This document shows, in pieces, positions 17,690-25,333 of a stretch of DNA of 64,000 nt. Origin of the DNA: Thiobius zoothamnicola (lineage in GTDB: Bacteria > Pseudomonadota > Gammaproteobacteria > Chromatiales > Chromatiaceae); the NCBI GenBank assembly GCA_963678215.1, contig OY782758.1, positions 558,001-622,000 on the forward strand, given 5' to 3'. The translations under genes were made by a program, and so were the position numbers. The notes beneath the pieces are model-generated. The model was given only the letters and a program-made list of their open reading frames with translations, was not told where the DNA came from and made no database searches. Positions within the stretch are counted from its first letter, which is position 1. Each line of letters starts with the position of its first letter.

Positions 17690-18770
17690 CCGAAGGCGAT
17701 TCATACAATGGGGGTTAGGCGGATTACTGTTATCAACCCGCAAAATCATAGCGTCCACGCAATCCACTCCCCGTCTGTTCAGTTGCCATACCAACCAGCA
17801 GCATCAGCACTTTGTCAGCCTGCTTGATTTGACGCAAAAAACCTACATTGATATCCCGTTGCCCGACCGCGGACATGGTGTGGCGCTTCATCCATCCGGT
17901 GAACAATTGGCGGTATTCGGACGACGCCCCGGATGGTTCGTTGACCTGATCAATCTGGAAACACAAACCCTCGCCTACCGGATTCAACCACAAGCCAACC
18001 GCCATTATTATGGACACGGCGTATTCAGTGCTGATGGTCAATATTTGTTCTGTAGTGAGAATGATTATGCCAATGGCGTTGGCATGATCGGCATTTACGC
18101 CACAAAAAATGGCGATTATCTCGGTGAAATCCCCAGCCATGGCATAGGCCCACATGAAATTGGCTTGATAGGCGATGACAACACTTTAGTCGTCGCCAAC
18201 GGTGGTATCCACACGCATCCTGACTTGCCGCGCATCAAAACCAATCTCGCCACCATGGCGCCCAACCTGACTTATGTTGATATAAAGAGCGGTGGACGGA
18301 TGCAGCGGTTCGAGCCGCCAGCAAAATGGCGTCAACTCAGTATCAGGCACCTGGCGATTGCGCCAGACGATGACCAAATCGCCATCGCCATGCAATACGA
18401 AGGTCAAGCGCATCACCAACCACCTCTAATCGCCCTGCAACAAGGCGACCAACCCCTAAAATTGCTCAGCGCACCGCCTAACATTCAACGTAAAATGCGC
18501 AACTATTGCGGCAGCGTTGCCTTTGATAAAACCGGCCAATATTTTGCGGTGTCATCGCCACGCGGCGGGTTAGTAACCTACTGGTCAACTGACGGCGGTT
18601 ATCTGGGCGTTCAACCCCACACTGATGCTTGCGGACTGGCCGCATTACCTGACGGCCTGCTCATCAGTGACGGTCAAGGCGAATTAATCAAGATTAACAA
18701 TAAATTTCAACAGACAACATCCTGGCACTATGCAGACAAACGTTGGGATAATCATATGATCGCCTCATAA
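17679..18770 (+). CDS. DUF1513 protein, Tat-exported beta-propeller
   Basis: A 363-residue protein with a twin-arginine leader (INRRRFIQWGLGGLLL) and repeated propeller-like strands (GHGVALHPSGEQLAVFGRRPG, GHGVFSADGQYLFCSENDY, IGPHEIGL). These are the DUF1513 pattern, a YVTN/WD-like periplasmic propeller. Its ATG overlaps the imelysin gene, so it is the last member of the DUF1111-imelysin-DUF1513 operon. Tat export implies folding in the cytoplasm, perhaps with a cofactor. Function unknown. Confidence 0.87.
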   Translation: MAINRRRFIQWGLGGLLLSTRKIIASTQSTPRLFSCHTNQQHQHFVSLLDLTQKTYIDIPLPDRGHGVALHPSGEQLAVFGRRPGWFVDLINLETQTLAYRIQPQANRHYYGHGVFSADGQYLFCSENDYANGVGMIGIYATKNGDYLGEIPSHGIGPHEIGLIGDDNTLVVANGGIHTHPDLPRIKTNLATMAPNLTYVDIKSGGRMQRFEPPAKWRQLSIRHLAIAPDDDQIAIAMQYEGQAHHQPPLIALQQGDQPLKLLSAPPNIQRKMRNYCGSVAFDKTGQYFAVSSPRGGLVTYWSTDGGYLGVQPHTDACGLAALPDGLLISDGQGELIKINNKFQQTTSWHYADKRWDNHMIAS

Positions 18771-18779
18771 CCCCAAGAT

Positions 18780-19559
18780 TCATATCACAATTTCGCCCGT
18801 TAAATAAGTCACCGCCCTACCCGCTATCTTCACCCGATCACCAACCAACTCGCAAAATAACTCGCCACCTCGGGCTGACACTTGTTTTGCATGCAATTTC
18901 TTAGCACCTAACACGGTTGACCAGTAAGGAGCCAACTGTGTGTAGGCGGAGCCAGTTACCGGATCTTCATCTATGCCATATTTAGGCGCAAAAAAACGCG
19001 CCACAAAATCATATTGATCGGATCGTGCGGTAATCACGACACCTCTCAAATCAACCGCTTTCAGCCGATCCAATGCTGGTTGCGCTGAACGCACTTCTTC
19101 TTCGGTGTTAAAAACCACCATATAATCCTGAGCCTTCAAGCATGCAATTGGCGTAGGATCAAACGCCGCCGCCAGTTCATCCGGTACCTGGCATACCATC
19201 GCAGGATGAGACGGAAAATCCATCACCAACAAATCATGATCACGCGTCACCGTCAACCAGCCGGATTTTGACTGAAAACGTATTTTCTCTCTCTGATAAC
19301 CCAAAAACGTAAAGGCAACGTAAGCTGACGCCAATGTCGCATGACCACATAAATCGACCTCAGCCACCGGGGTAAACCAACGAATATGGAAGTCATCGCC
19401 AAGCGGCGTGAAAAAAGCGGTTTCAGAAAGGTGATTCTCTTCGGCAATGGATTGCATCACCTCATCCGGCAACCAAGTTGCCAAAGGACATACGGCTGCC
19501 GGATTACCGGTAAAGGGTTTTTCAGCAAAAGCGTCTATTTGATAGATGGATAATTTCAT
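18780..19559 (-). CDS. PhzF-family isomerase-like protein
   Basis: A 259-residue two-domain diaminopimelate-epimerase-fold protein. Hallmarks are YQIDAFAEKPFTGNPAAVC at the start, the catalytic Glu in NHLSETAFF, EVDLCGHATLASA and the C-terminal DEDPVTGSAYTQLAPYW. PhzF itself isomerises DHHA in phenazine synthesis; most relatives have unknown substrates. It lies 47 bp after the sulfotransferase gene on the same strand, so it may be the last gene of the leftward arm of the peptide cluster, or an unrelated housekeeping relative. Confidence 0.9.
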   Translation of the reverse strand: MKLSIYQIDAFAEKPFTGNPAAVCPLATWLPDEVMQSIAEENHLSETAFFTPLGDDFHIRWFTPVAEVDLCGHATLASAYVAFTFLGYQREKIRFQSKSGWLTVTRDHDLLVMDFPSHPAMVCQVPDELAAAFDPTPIACLKAQDYMVVFNTEEEVRSAQPALDRLKAVDLRGVVITARSDQYDFVARFFAPKYGIDEDPVTGSAYTQLAPYWSTVLGAKKLHAKQVSARGGELFCELVGDRVKIAGRAVTYLTGEIVI

Positions 19560-19606
19560 GGAATATCGAGAAAAAAGTGAAAATAATCATCATGGAATCG
19601 CTACAT

Positions 19607-20470
19607 TTACCTCATCACCGGACCCTTATGCAACCACTCAGCGCACTCAGGCTCCAATCTCTGCGCAACAATGTCCTGATAACGGGTTAATTGTTGCTGA
19701 GTCAACCGATCTTTCCATCGTCCATTAACCCCTCGATTCACTAACCCGGTTTTTTTCTTATGCTTATCTGGCGAACCTAATTTACCCGCCAGTTCCAATT
19801 GGCGCATGTAATCTAAAGAAGATTGTTCGCAAACTTGTTGACAAATTTTCTTATTCCACTGGCAACCGAGAAAATGCGCAATGCGCTCAACGGTTTGCGG
19901 TTTATGGTTGACCAAATCGGCATAGTGCAACAAAAGTACATTCGGATGATGACGCACTTGCCACCAGCCGGCGACATTCTCCCAAAAATCCCAACGCGGC
20001 TTACCTGTCTCCACCCACTGATCCCAGAACACAGCAAACTCTACAGGAATGGCATGATGTGTGGCCTGCTCTCCCATAGCGAGCGCTTCTTCCGCCATGA
20101 CCCGGATGTGGTTATATAAGGATAAACCGACATCACGTCCGTCACGGCCAATATAAATATACTTCCAGTGTGTATGCCAGGGTAAAGCTTTCGGGTGCAA
20201 ATGCGTCTTCAGAAAACGTGGTGAAGGCAGCGCTTCAACAACTGATGGGGAGGGGCCATGCAATCGTGACTCGATCCACGGGCTGACACTGCGCATGGCA
20301 TCAAACTCTTTATCACCATTGAGCAATACATGCACAATCTGCTGCACCAATGTCGTGCCTGCTTTATAACAAGTCGCAATAATGATGTCATCAGAACGCG
20401 CTTTCACAGCATTCCAACGAGAGGAATCACGTAGTGGGTCACTCATACACTGACTAAATAATTCAACCAT
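19607..20470 (-). CDS. Sulfotransferase (PAPS-dependent, Sulfotransfer_1 type)
   Basis: A 287-residue cytosolic-type sulfotransferase. The 5'-phosphosulfate loop is IIATCYKAGTTLVQQI (about residues 29-44), the 3'-phosphate region is IYIGRDGRDVGLSLYNH, and the C-terminal GxxGxWK motif is VNRGVNGRWKDRLT. It moves sulfate from PAPS to an alcohol, phenol or amine. It belongs to the leftward arm of the peptide cluster, between the JmjC oxygenase and PhzF-like genes, and is not closely similar to the carrier-linked sulfotransferase encoded at 24061. A GGGAG site precedes the ATG. Sulfation of the final product or an intermediate is inferred. Confidence 0.87.
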   Translation of the reverse strand: MVELFSQCMSDPLRDSSRWNAVKARSDDIIIATCYKAGTTLVQQIVHVLLNGDKEFDAMRSVSPWIESRLHGPSPSVVEALPSPRFLKTHLHPKALPWHTHWKYIYIGRDGRDVGLSLYNHIRVMAEEALAMGEQATHHAIPVEFAVFWDQWVETGKPRWDFWENVAGWWQVRHHPNVLLLHYADLVNHKPQTVERIAHFLGCQWNKKICQQVCEQSSLDYMRQLELAGKLGSPDKHKKKTGLVNRGVNGRWKDRLTQQQLTRYQDIVAQRLEPECAEWLHKGPVMR

Positions 20471-20532
20471 TATTTACGCTCCCTGTTAACGATTAAATAA
20501 TTTGGTTAAGAAAGAAGTTCACTCATCCAAAA

Positions 20533-21330
20533 TCAGGCGTAAACATGATTGGGCGAGTAGCCGCTGTCTACTTCCTTCTGATAAGTCTTATCAGGTCGCT
20601 TGGTAATGACCACCATGCCTTGATTCTCTGACATATTTAAAACCGCATGAGAATAATGTTCAGGGATAAACACAATATCGCCCGCCTGCTGTTCACACTC
20701 ATAGGTGGCAACACCCTCTTGGCGCACCTGTTCTGGGCCGTTGGCAAACCAATCGTATGAGAAAGTCCCAGTGCCATATTGTGCATGACACTGTTTAAGT
20801 AGCCGCCAGCCTTCTGGCGAGATATCCGGATCAGCATCCCACATGATCCAACGCTTAGTCCCATATTGCAGTAAGTTAAAGGCGTCCATGTGACAGTGCG
20901 GCAGGGAACCGCCTTGCGCATTAGCATGAAAGAAAAAATAAGCGCCGATATCTTGTTGAGAAAAAAATGGATTCGGTAAAGGGATATCCTGCAAAAAAAC
21001 GGGTAAATCAGAATGACCAGCATCATAGGATTTGAATGTCATCGTACTCAAATGCGCATAATGTTCGAAATATTCTGACAGTGAACAAATTTCCTCGGAA
21101 TAAGCAGGCCGGGAATCCCGCGCAATCGTGCATTCAAAATCGCCCATCTTTTCGCGCAAGTAATCTTGCGTCCATCGGCGTATAAAATCCCAATCGGCGC
21201 AGGCATTCCTAAATAGCGCAGGTTTACGAGGTTCAAAGTAATCCTTTACAAAATCCTGATATGTCAGGTCACCAGCATTTACGCATTCAATAGGTAAACA
21301 GGGCATTATTTCAGGTGTCTCCATATCCAT
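20533..21330 (-). CDS. JmjC/cupin-like 2-oxoglutarate oxygenase
   Basis: A 265-residue cupin_8/JmjC-type protein. The N terminus has the usual PALFRNACADWDFIRRW segment. The iron ligands appear as HxD in LPHCHMDAFNLL (about residue 147) and a distal His in PEHYSHAVLNMSE. Typical members are Fe(II)/2-oxoglutarate hydroxylases of proteins or small molecules. Within this cluster it is a candidate for beta-hydroxylating an amino acid or tethered intermediate. A GAGGAT ribosome site lies 7 bp before the ATG. The substrate is unknown. Confidence 0.85.
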   Translation of the reverse strand: MDMETPEIMPCLPIECVNAGDLTYQDFVKDYFEPRKPALFRNACADWDFIRRWTQDYLREKMGDFECTIARDSRPAYSEEICSLSEYFEHYAHLSTMTFKSYDAGHSDLPVFLQDIPLPNPFFSQQDIGAYFFFHANAQGGSLPHCHMDAFNLLQYGTKRWIMWDADPDISPEGWRLLKQCHAQYGTGTFSYDWFANGPEQVRQEGVATYECEQQAGDIVFIPEHYSHAVLNMSENQGMVVITKRPDKTYQKEVDSGYSPNHVYA

Positions 21331-21362
21331 GAAAATATCCTCGGATAGTTATTTGGGATTCG

Positions 21363-21586
21363 TCAACTCAGCCCCACTAAATTGACAATAGCAGGGGGTA
21401 TACCATTGAACTGCTGTTCTAATTGATGAATAAAATATATCCTTTCGGCAGCATAGCTAAAATCGAATGCTAACTCTGGCCCTTGATATACCTTATTAAA
21501 AAAGGTAGATCGTGGAATGGTGATCTCACCAAAGAACCTTGGTTGGACACAGCTTGCTCTAAAGTGCGTTTAACCCAATAATCCAT
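21363..21586 (-). pseudogene. Small gene of the peptide cluster broken by one base
   Basis: An ATG at 21586, 6 bp after the amidinotransferase stop, reads MDYWVKRTLEQAV and on to FHDLPF, then shifts out of frame at a run of six A (21498-21503, T on the coding strand). Adding one base restores FNKVYQGPELAFDFSYAAE, then RIYFIHQLEQQF and NGIPPAIVNLVGLS before a stop at 21363, about 74 residues in all. Both halves look coding (aromatic and charged pattern, few rare codons). It is either a real frameshift, a length-variable tract, or an assembly error. I do not recognise the family. Confidence 0.5.
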
Positions 21587-21592
21587 TGATAA

Positions 21593-22684
21593 TTATCCAC
21601 GGTAATCTTGCAATTCGCCGCAGCGTCTGACATCCAGAGTCACGCAATGCACTCCTCCACCAAGGGTTCGACCGTGCCGCAAAAGAACCGGCACGCATTC
21701 AATGCCATGTTTGGATAACAGCCGGATTAAAGGTTTTTGATGAGCATCAACAAAAGCCACATCAGGAGAAACCATCAACAGGTTCATTCCAAGCCATGGA
21801 GAGGCATGTGCATCAAAATCCGAATAACTATACTCAACCATTTCAGGTGCAAAAATAACATCCCAGCCATCAAACACCTTCGGTATACAGTTGGTAGGCA
21901 CCCTTGCCGGATTCATTAACACCAATCCTGGCCGTAAGGGAGTTATGGTAGTATCGACATGGATGGTCTTCTGAATACCGAGTGGAAGCATATGTACACG
22001 ATAATCGGCTCCCAAAGTGCTTTGTAGCCATTTAGCCCCCATTGCATTACCCGAATCAGAGACCAAATACAAAATATCACGACCAATTCGTAATACGTTA
22101 GCCGCATCAAAAATAGGCTCAACCTCATTGAGCAATTCTCCACGCTCAGTATGAGAATTAAAGCAGGCGTCATCCAAACGGGGATACGGCGCAGAAATCC
22201 AGCGCGCACCACTATCAAGATATTCTGAAACCAAATGCCGATAAGCGAATGTTTCAAAATATCGACTACGCATAAAGCCAGGGGTTTCTATCATCGTGTC
22301 GCCGACAGCAAGTAATACATCGCGTGGGCAATATGGAAAATAGTTCGTCGTTTCCCAATCTGGCGTACGAATCTTACGCATAGTATCTAATGATTCAGCC
22401 CGACGTACAGTCACGCCAGCATGCTTCAACAAAGCAACAAGATTCTCTAAATCCTCTTCTGTTTCATCAATCAACCATTTTGGATACAGCCCGGCTGGTT
22501 CAAGTGGGCGCTTTCCACGGCGAGTACTGATCACATCACGAATTGCATCACCATCTGGGACGCAAGCTGATTTAGCCGTACCGACGATAATCTCTTCTAA
22601 AGGATCCCATTCATTATAAACCTTGACCCGGGGTGACAGCTGAGAATCAACTTTCAAACTTTCTAATGCAGATTGTTTATCCAT
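21593..22684 (-). CDS. Amidinotransferase (glycine/inosamine amidinotransferase family)
   Basis: A 363-residue beta/alpha-propeller enzyme matching arginine:glycine amidinotransferase throughout. Catalytic residues by alignment from memory are Asp in RIGRDILYLV, His in KTIHVDTTITPL and the nucleophilic Cys in LGGGVHCVTLDVRRCGEL near the C terminus. Such enzymes transfer the guanidino carbon-nitrogen unit of arginine to an amine; secondary-metabolism relatives include StrB, CyrA and SxtG. As first gene of the leftward arm it would put a guanidino group on an amine, possibly the side chain of diaminobutyrate made by the aminotransferase in the other arm. The acceptor is inferred. Confidence 0.92.
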   Translation of the reverse strand: MDKQSALESLKVDSQLSPRVKVYNEWDPLEEIIVGTAKSACVPDGDAIRDVISTRRGKRPLEPAGLYPKWLIDETEEDLENLVALLKHAGVTVRRAESLDTMRKIRTPDWETTNYFPYCPRDVLLAVGDTMIETPGFMRSRYFETFAYRHLVSEYLDSGARWISAPYPRLDDACFNSHTERGELLNEVEPIFDAANVLRIGRDILYLVSDSGNAMGAKWLQSTLGADYRVHMLPLGIQKTIHVDTTITPLRPGLVLMNPARVPTNCIPKVFDGWDVIFAPEMVEYSYSDFDAHASPWLGMNLLMVSPDVAFVDAHQKPLIRLLSKHGIECVPVLLRHGRTLGGGVHCVTLDVRRCGELQDYRG

Positions 22685-22735
22685 AAACCTAAATCCTAAT
22701 ATACGTAAAGAAAATACCAGAATTTTGTGCCAACT

Positions 22736-22992
22736 TTATGAGAATGCTTGCAACATAAAAAGATGGCGCGTATCCCAAACATTTTTTCCTGGTAAGGATT
22801 CCTGATGCAAAACATGAAAATGCTTTTTGAGGAAAGTCTGTAATGCGTTCATCGGGGGGATAGAAATTCCGCCGAGTAACACGCTTTATCACGGGATGAG
22901 GGACGGATGGGCGAAGGCATTGAAGCCCAATTGCGGGCAATCCGATCAATTTCGTCTGTTGAATCAACAGGAACTTGTTTTGATTCAGGCAT
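22736..22992 (-). pseudogene. Short frame-broken coding remnant before the amidinotransferase gene
   Basis: On the minus strand an AAGGAGG site precedes an ATG at 22992 by about 10 bp. The frame reads MPESKQVPVDSTDEIDRIAR, then NWASMPSPIRPSSRDKACY, and stops at 22849 just after a run of six C (22854-22859). One extra base there would continue as MNALQTFLKKHFHVLHQE and WDTRHLFMLQAFS to a stop at 22736. The first part recalls the N terminus of small-molecule methyltransferases, but the remainder does not. It could be a real 47-residue peptide, a decayed gene or an assembly indel. Confidence 0.35.
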
Positions 22993-23017
22993 CAGCGGCA
23001 TTCCTCCTTGAAGCGAC

Positions 23018-23242
23018 AAACCTGATGAGGTTTCAGTATATGCACATACTCGAGCAGAAAACCAGCGCAAAATTTCAACCATCTAAAAATATTCGCTTGA
23101 AATCTGGCGTTAATTACAATAGCGTTTTAACTCAGTCGCTGAGTTCCACTCAAACGGGTGCGGAATAAAGTGAAAATGGCCGCTAAAGCCGTGAGAAGGT
23201 GTTAAGGGTATGCCGAAAAGCAGGATTTACAAGACGTAAATC
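23018..23242. promoter_or_regulatory. Divergent control region of the peptide cluster with three inverted repeats
   Basis: Between the leftward genes and the racemase gene lie three short perfect dyads: AAACCT-GATG-AGGTTT (23018-23033), AACTCAG-TCG-CTGAGTT (23129-23145) and GATTTAC-AAGAC-GTAAATC (23224-23242). Dyads of this size are typical of repressor or activator operators, or short transcript hairpins. The roughly 350 bp from 22993 to 23341 hold no convincing gene, so this is where both arms are probably controlled. No regulator gene is seen in the cluster. Confidence 0.4.
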
Positions 23243-23341
23243 AGCAGATTTTGAAGTTGCCTTTTACATCACATCAATAGCATTCCAACAGTCTGTTAAG
23301 CACATTAAACGGTATTTATGACCTCAAGGAGGAGGGCATCC

Positions 23342-24064
23342 ATGTTCGGTATTATTACGGGTTTAGGTCCCAGAGCGACCGTCCAATTTTATTCATCCCT
23401 GATGAATAAGATCACCCGCCGCACCTCAGGTCGCTTACCACGCCTGGTTCTCTACAATGTCGCCATGAGTCCAGCCATTGAGAATGCTTTTCTGCAAGGT
23501 TCAGTGGAAGAACAGGCAATTCCCCGCCAACAAGTCAGAGCTTTGCTGAATGAGGCTGTCGAACACTTTTTGGCGAACCAAGTCAAAACTGTGGCGATGG
23601 CCTGCAACACATTACAGGACGAACTGACCCACTTGTGCGCGACCAGTGGCCTGACCAACCTCAACATGATCAGTGCCACTGTCAATGCCATTCGCGCGCG
23701 CAACGCCAAACGCGTATTAATCCTTGGCACAGCCAGTACTTATCACGACGATTTGTATGGCAGACGCCTGGCCCAACAGGGCATCCAATGCATTTATCCC
23801 AATTCAGCCCAGCAAAATTTCATTGAAACCTACATTCGTCATGCGCTGGATCGAAGTATTGAGGATAGTGCCAAACCTTTGTTCGCTGACAACGTCAGAA
23901 AACTGGCGGCAACCACTAAAGCAGACAGCGTTGTGCTGGCATGCACCGATTTGACCGGTGATTTGGAGGAAGAAACATGCGGATTGATGGTATTTGATTC
24001 CCTGCAATTACTGGCTCAGATTTCGGCCGAACACATTGCCAACCGACAGGAATTATTCGTATGA
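23342..24064 (+). CDS. Aspartate/glutamate racemase family protein
   Basis: A 240-residue PLP-independent racemase. The start MFGIITGLGPRATVQFY follows an AAGGAGGAGGG ribosome site; an upstream in-frame ATG at 23318 is less likely. The two catalytic cysteines are in VAMACNTLQDEL (about residue 84) and VVLACTDLTGDL (about 198). It inverts the alpha carbon of Asp, Glu or a related amino acid. As first gene of the rightward arm, overlapping the carrier-sulfotransferase gene by 4 bp (ATGA), it probably supplies a D-amino acid building block. Substrate unknown. Confidence 0.87.
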   Translation: MFGIITGLGPRATVQFYSSLMNKITRRTSGRLPRLVLYNVAMSPAIENAFLQGSVEEQAIPRQQVRALLNEAVEHFLANQVKTVAMACNTLQDELTHLCATSGLTNLNMISATVNAIRARNAKRVLILGTASTYHDDLYGRRLAQQGIQCIYPNSAQQNFIETYIRHALDRSIEDSAKPLFADNVRKLAATTKADSVVLACTDLTGDLEEETCGLMVFDSLQLLAQISAEHIANRQELFV

Positions 24065-25332
24065 GCACGTCTCTCCACACATTACTCACCCAATTATGGG
24101 AAGAGGTGCTGGAAACCTCGGTTGCGCCGGATGACGACTTTTTTGCTTTGGGAGGCGACTCCATCAAAGCGGCGCGCATCATGAATCGTTTGCAGGATGA
24201 AATGAATGCCATTTTCCATCCGGCCTCTATTTTCGCTGCGCCGACGGTCAATGAATTGAGCGCCTATTGTCTCAATCATTATCCTGCGGTTTTTGCGCAG
24301 AAAGCACTCACAACCACGGTTCAAATGGTGACGGATGCGCAAATCGCCTCAGCCAAGGAACATCTGCAACAGCGCAATGTCGCTGAAGATCTACAAATCA
24401 ACACGACTGAACCGAATAACCGACAAGCCATTTTCATCCTGTGCCCACCTCGCTCCGGCTCCACTTTGTTACGCGTCATGTTAGCCGGCAGTCCGGCATT
24501 GTTTAGTCCACCAGAGCTTTATCTATTGTCATTCAACACGCTGCAACAGCGGCGCGAACACTTCTCAGGACCACTCAAATTCTTTCGTGAAGGTTTGTTA
24601 CGGGCCTTGATGGAACTCAAGCAGCATGCCTACCCTCAGGCGGAAATTTTGCTGGACGAACTGGAGCAACAAGGCATAAGCACAAAGAAACTTTATGGAC
24701 TGATGCAGGAATGGGCTGGTCAACGCCGCATCATCGATAAAACCCCAGGTTATGCATTCAATCCAACCAGCTTGCAACGTGCCGAAACTGAATTCACTGA
24801 AGCGCTATTCATTCATCTCGTACGCCACCCCATGGCAACCATCCACTCTTTTGAAGAAATTCGGGTGGACTTGGTGACCCAAGATCCAACAACGGATGAT
24901 CTGCCACTCAGCCCACGCCAGAAAGGTGAATTATGGTGGCTGACCGGCCACCGCAATATCCTATCATTCCTGCAAAACGTGCCCACCAATCGCCAATTCC
25001 GGTTGCATTATGAAGATCTGGTCGCTGCCCCGGAACAAAGCATTCGTCCACTTTGTGATTTCCTGAATATCCCTTTTTCAACCAACCTGTTAGAACCCTA
25101 CCAGGAGAAACAACGGCGCATGACAGATGGCGTGACAGCACTGGGTAAAACCTTGGGAGATCAAAAATTTCATACCCATCAAACGATCGACGCCAACGCG
25201 GCGGAACGTTGGCGTGATCATTATCAGGAAGATTTCCTCTGTGACGCCAGTTGGACATTAGCTCAGTCATTAGGGTATGAGCGCGAAGGTTTCACGGCAC
25301 AAGATGAAACCCGCGAAGAATGGGAGATTTGA
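24061..25332 (+). CDS. Peptidyl carrier protein-sulfotransferase fusion
   Basis: A 423-residue two-domain protein. Residues 1-80 are a carrier domain with the phosphopantetheine Ser in FFALGGDSIKAARIM (about residue 33). Residues about 120-400 are a sulfotransferase with its 5'-phosphosulfate loop in FILCPPRSGSTLLRVML and 3'-phosphate region in IHLVRHPMATIHSF. The segment AGSPALFSPPELYLLSF resembles the carrier-linked sulfotransferases of CurM-type olefin-forming modules, which sulfate a beta-hydroxyl on a tethered chain before elimination. It has no adenylation domain of its own, so a neighbouring synthetase must load it. It is very likely the step that sulfates a tethered beta-hydroxy intermediate. 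Confidence 0.9.
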   Translation: MSTSLHTLLTQLWEEVLETSVAPDDDFFALGGDSIKAARIMNRLQDEMNAIFHPASIFAAPTVNELSAYCLNHYPAVFAQKALTTTVQMVTDAQIASAKEHLQQRNVAEDLQINTTEPNNRQAIFILCPPRSGSTLLRVMLAGSPALFSPPELYLLSFNTLQQRREHFSGPLKFFREGLLRALMELKQHAYPQAEILLDELEQQGISTKKLYGLMQEWAGQRRIIDKTPGYAFNPTSLQRAETEFTEALFIHLVRHPMATIHSFEEIRVDLVTQDPTTDDLPLSPRQKGELWWLTGHRNILSFLQNVPTNRQFRLHYEDLVAAPEQSIRPLCDFLNIPFSTNLLEPYQEKQRRMTDGVTALGKTLGDQKFHTHQTIDANAAERWRDHYQEDFLCDASWTLAQSLGYEREGFTAQDETREEWEI

Positions 25333-25333
25333 C

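Noticed and set aside
22827..23168. A 113-codon plus-strand open frame in the cluster promoter region
   Set aside because: No ribosome site, no recognisable domain, and it overlaps better minus-strand coding signals and dyads.
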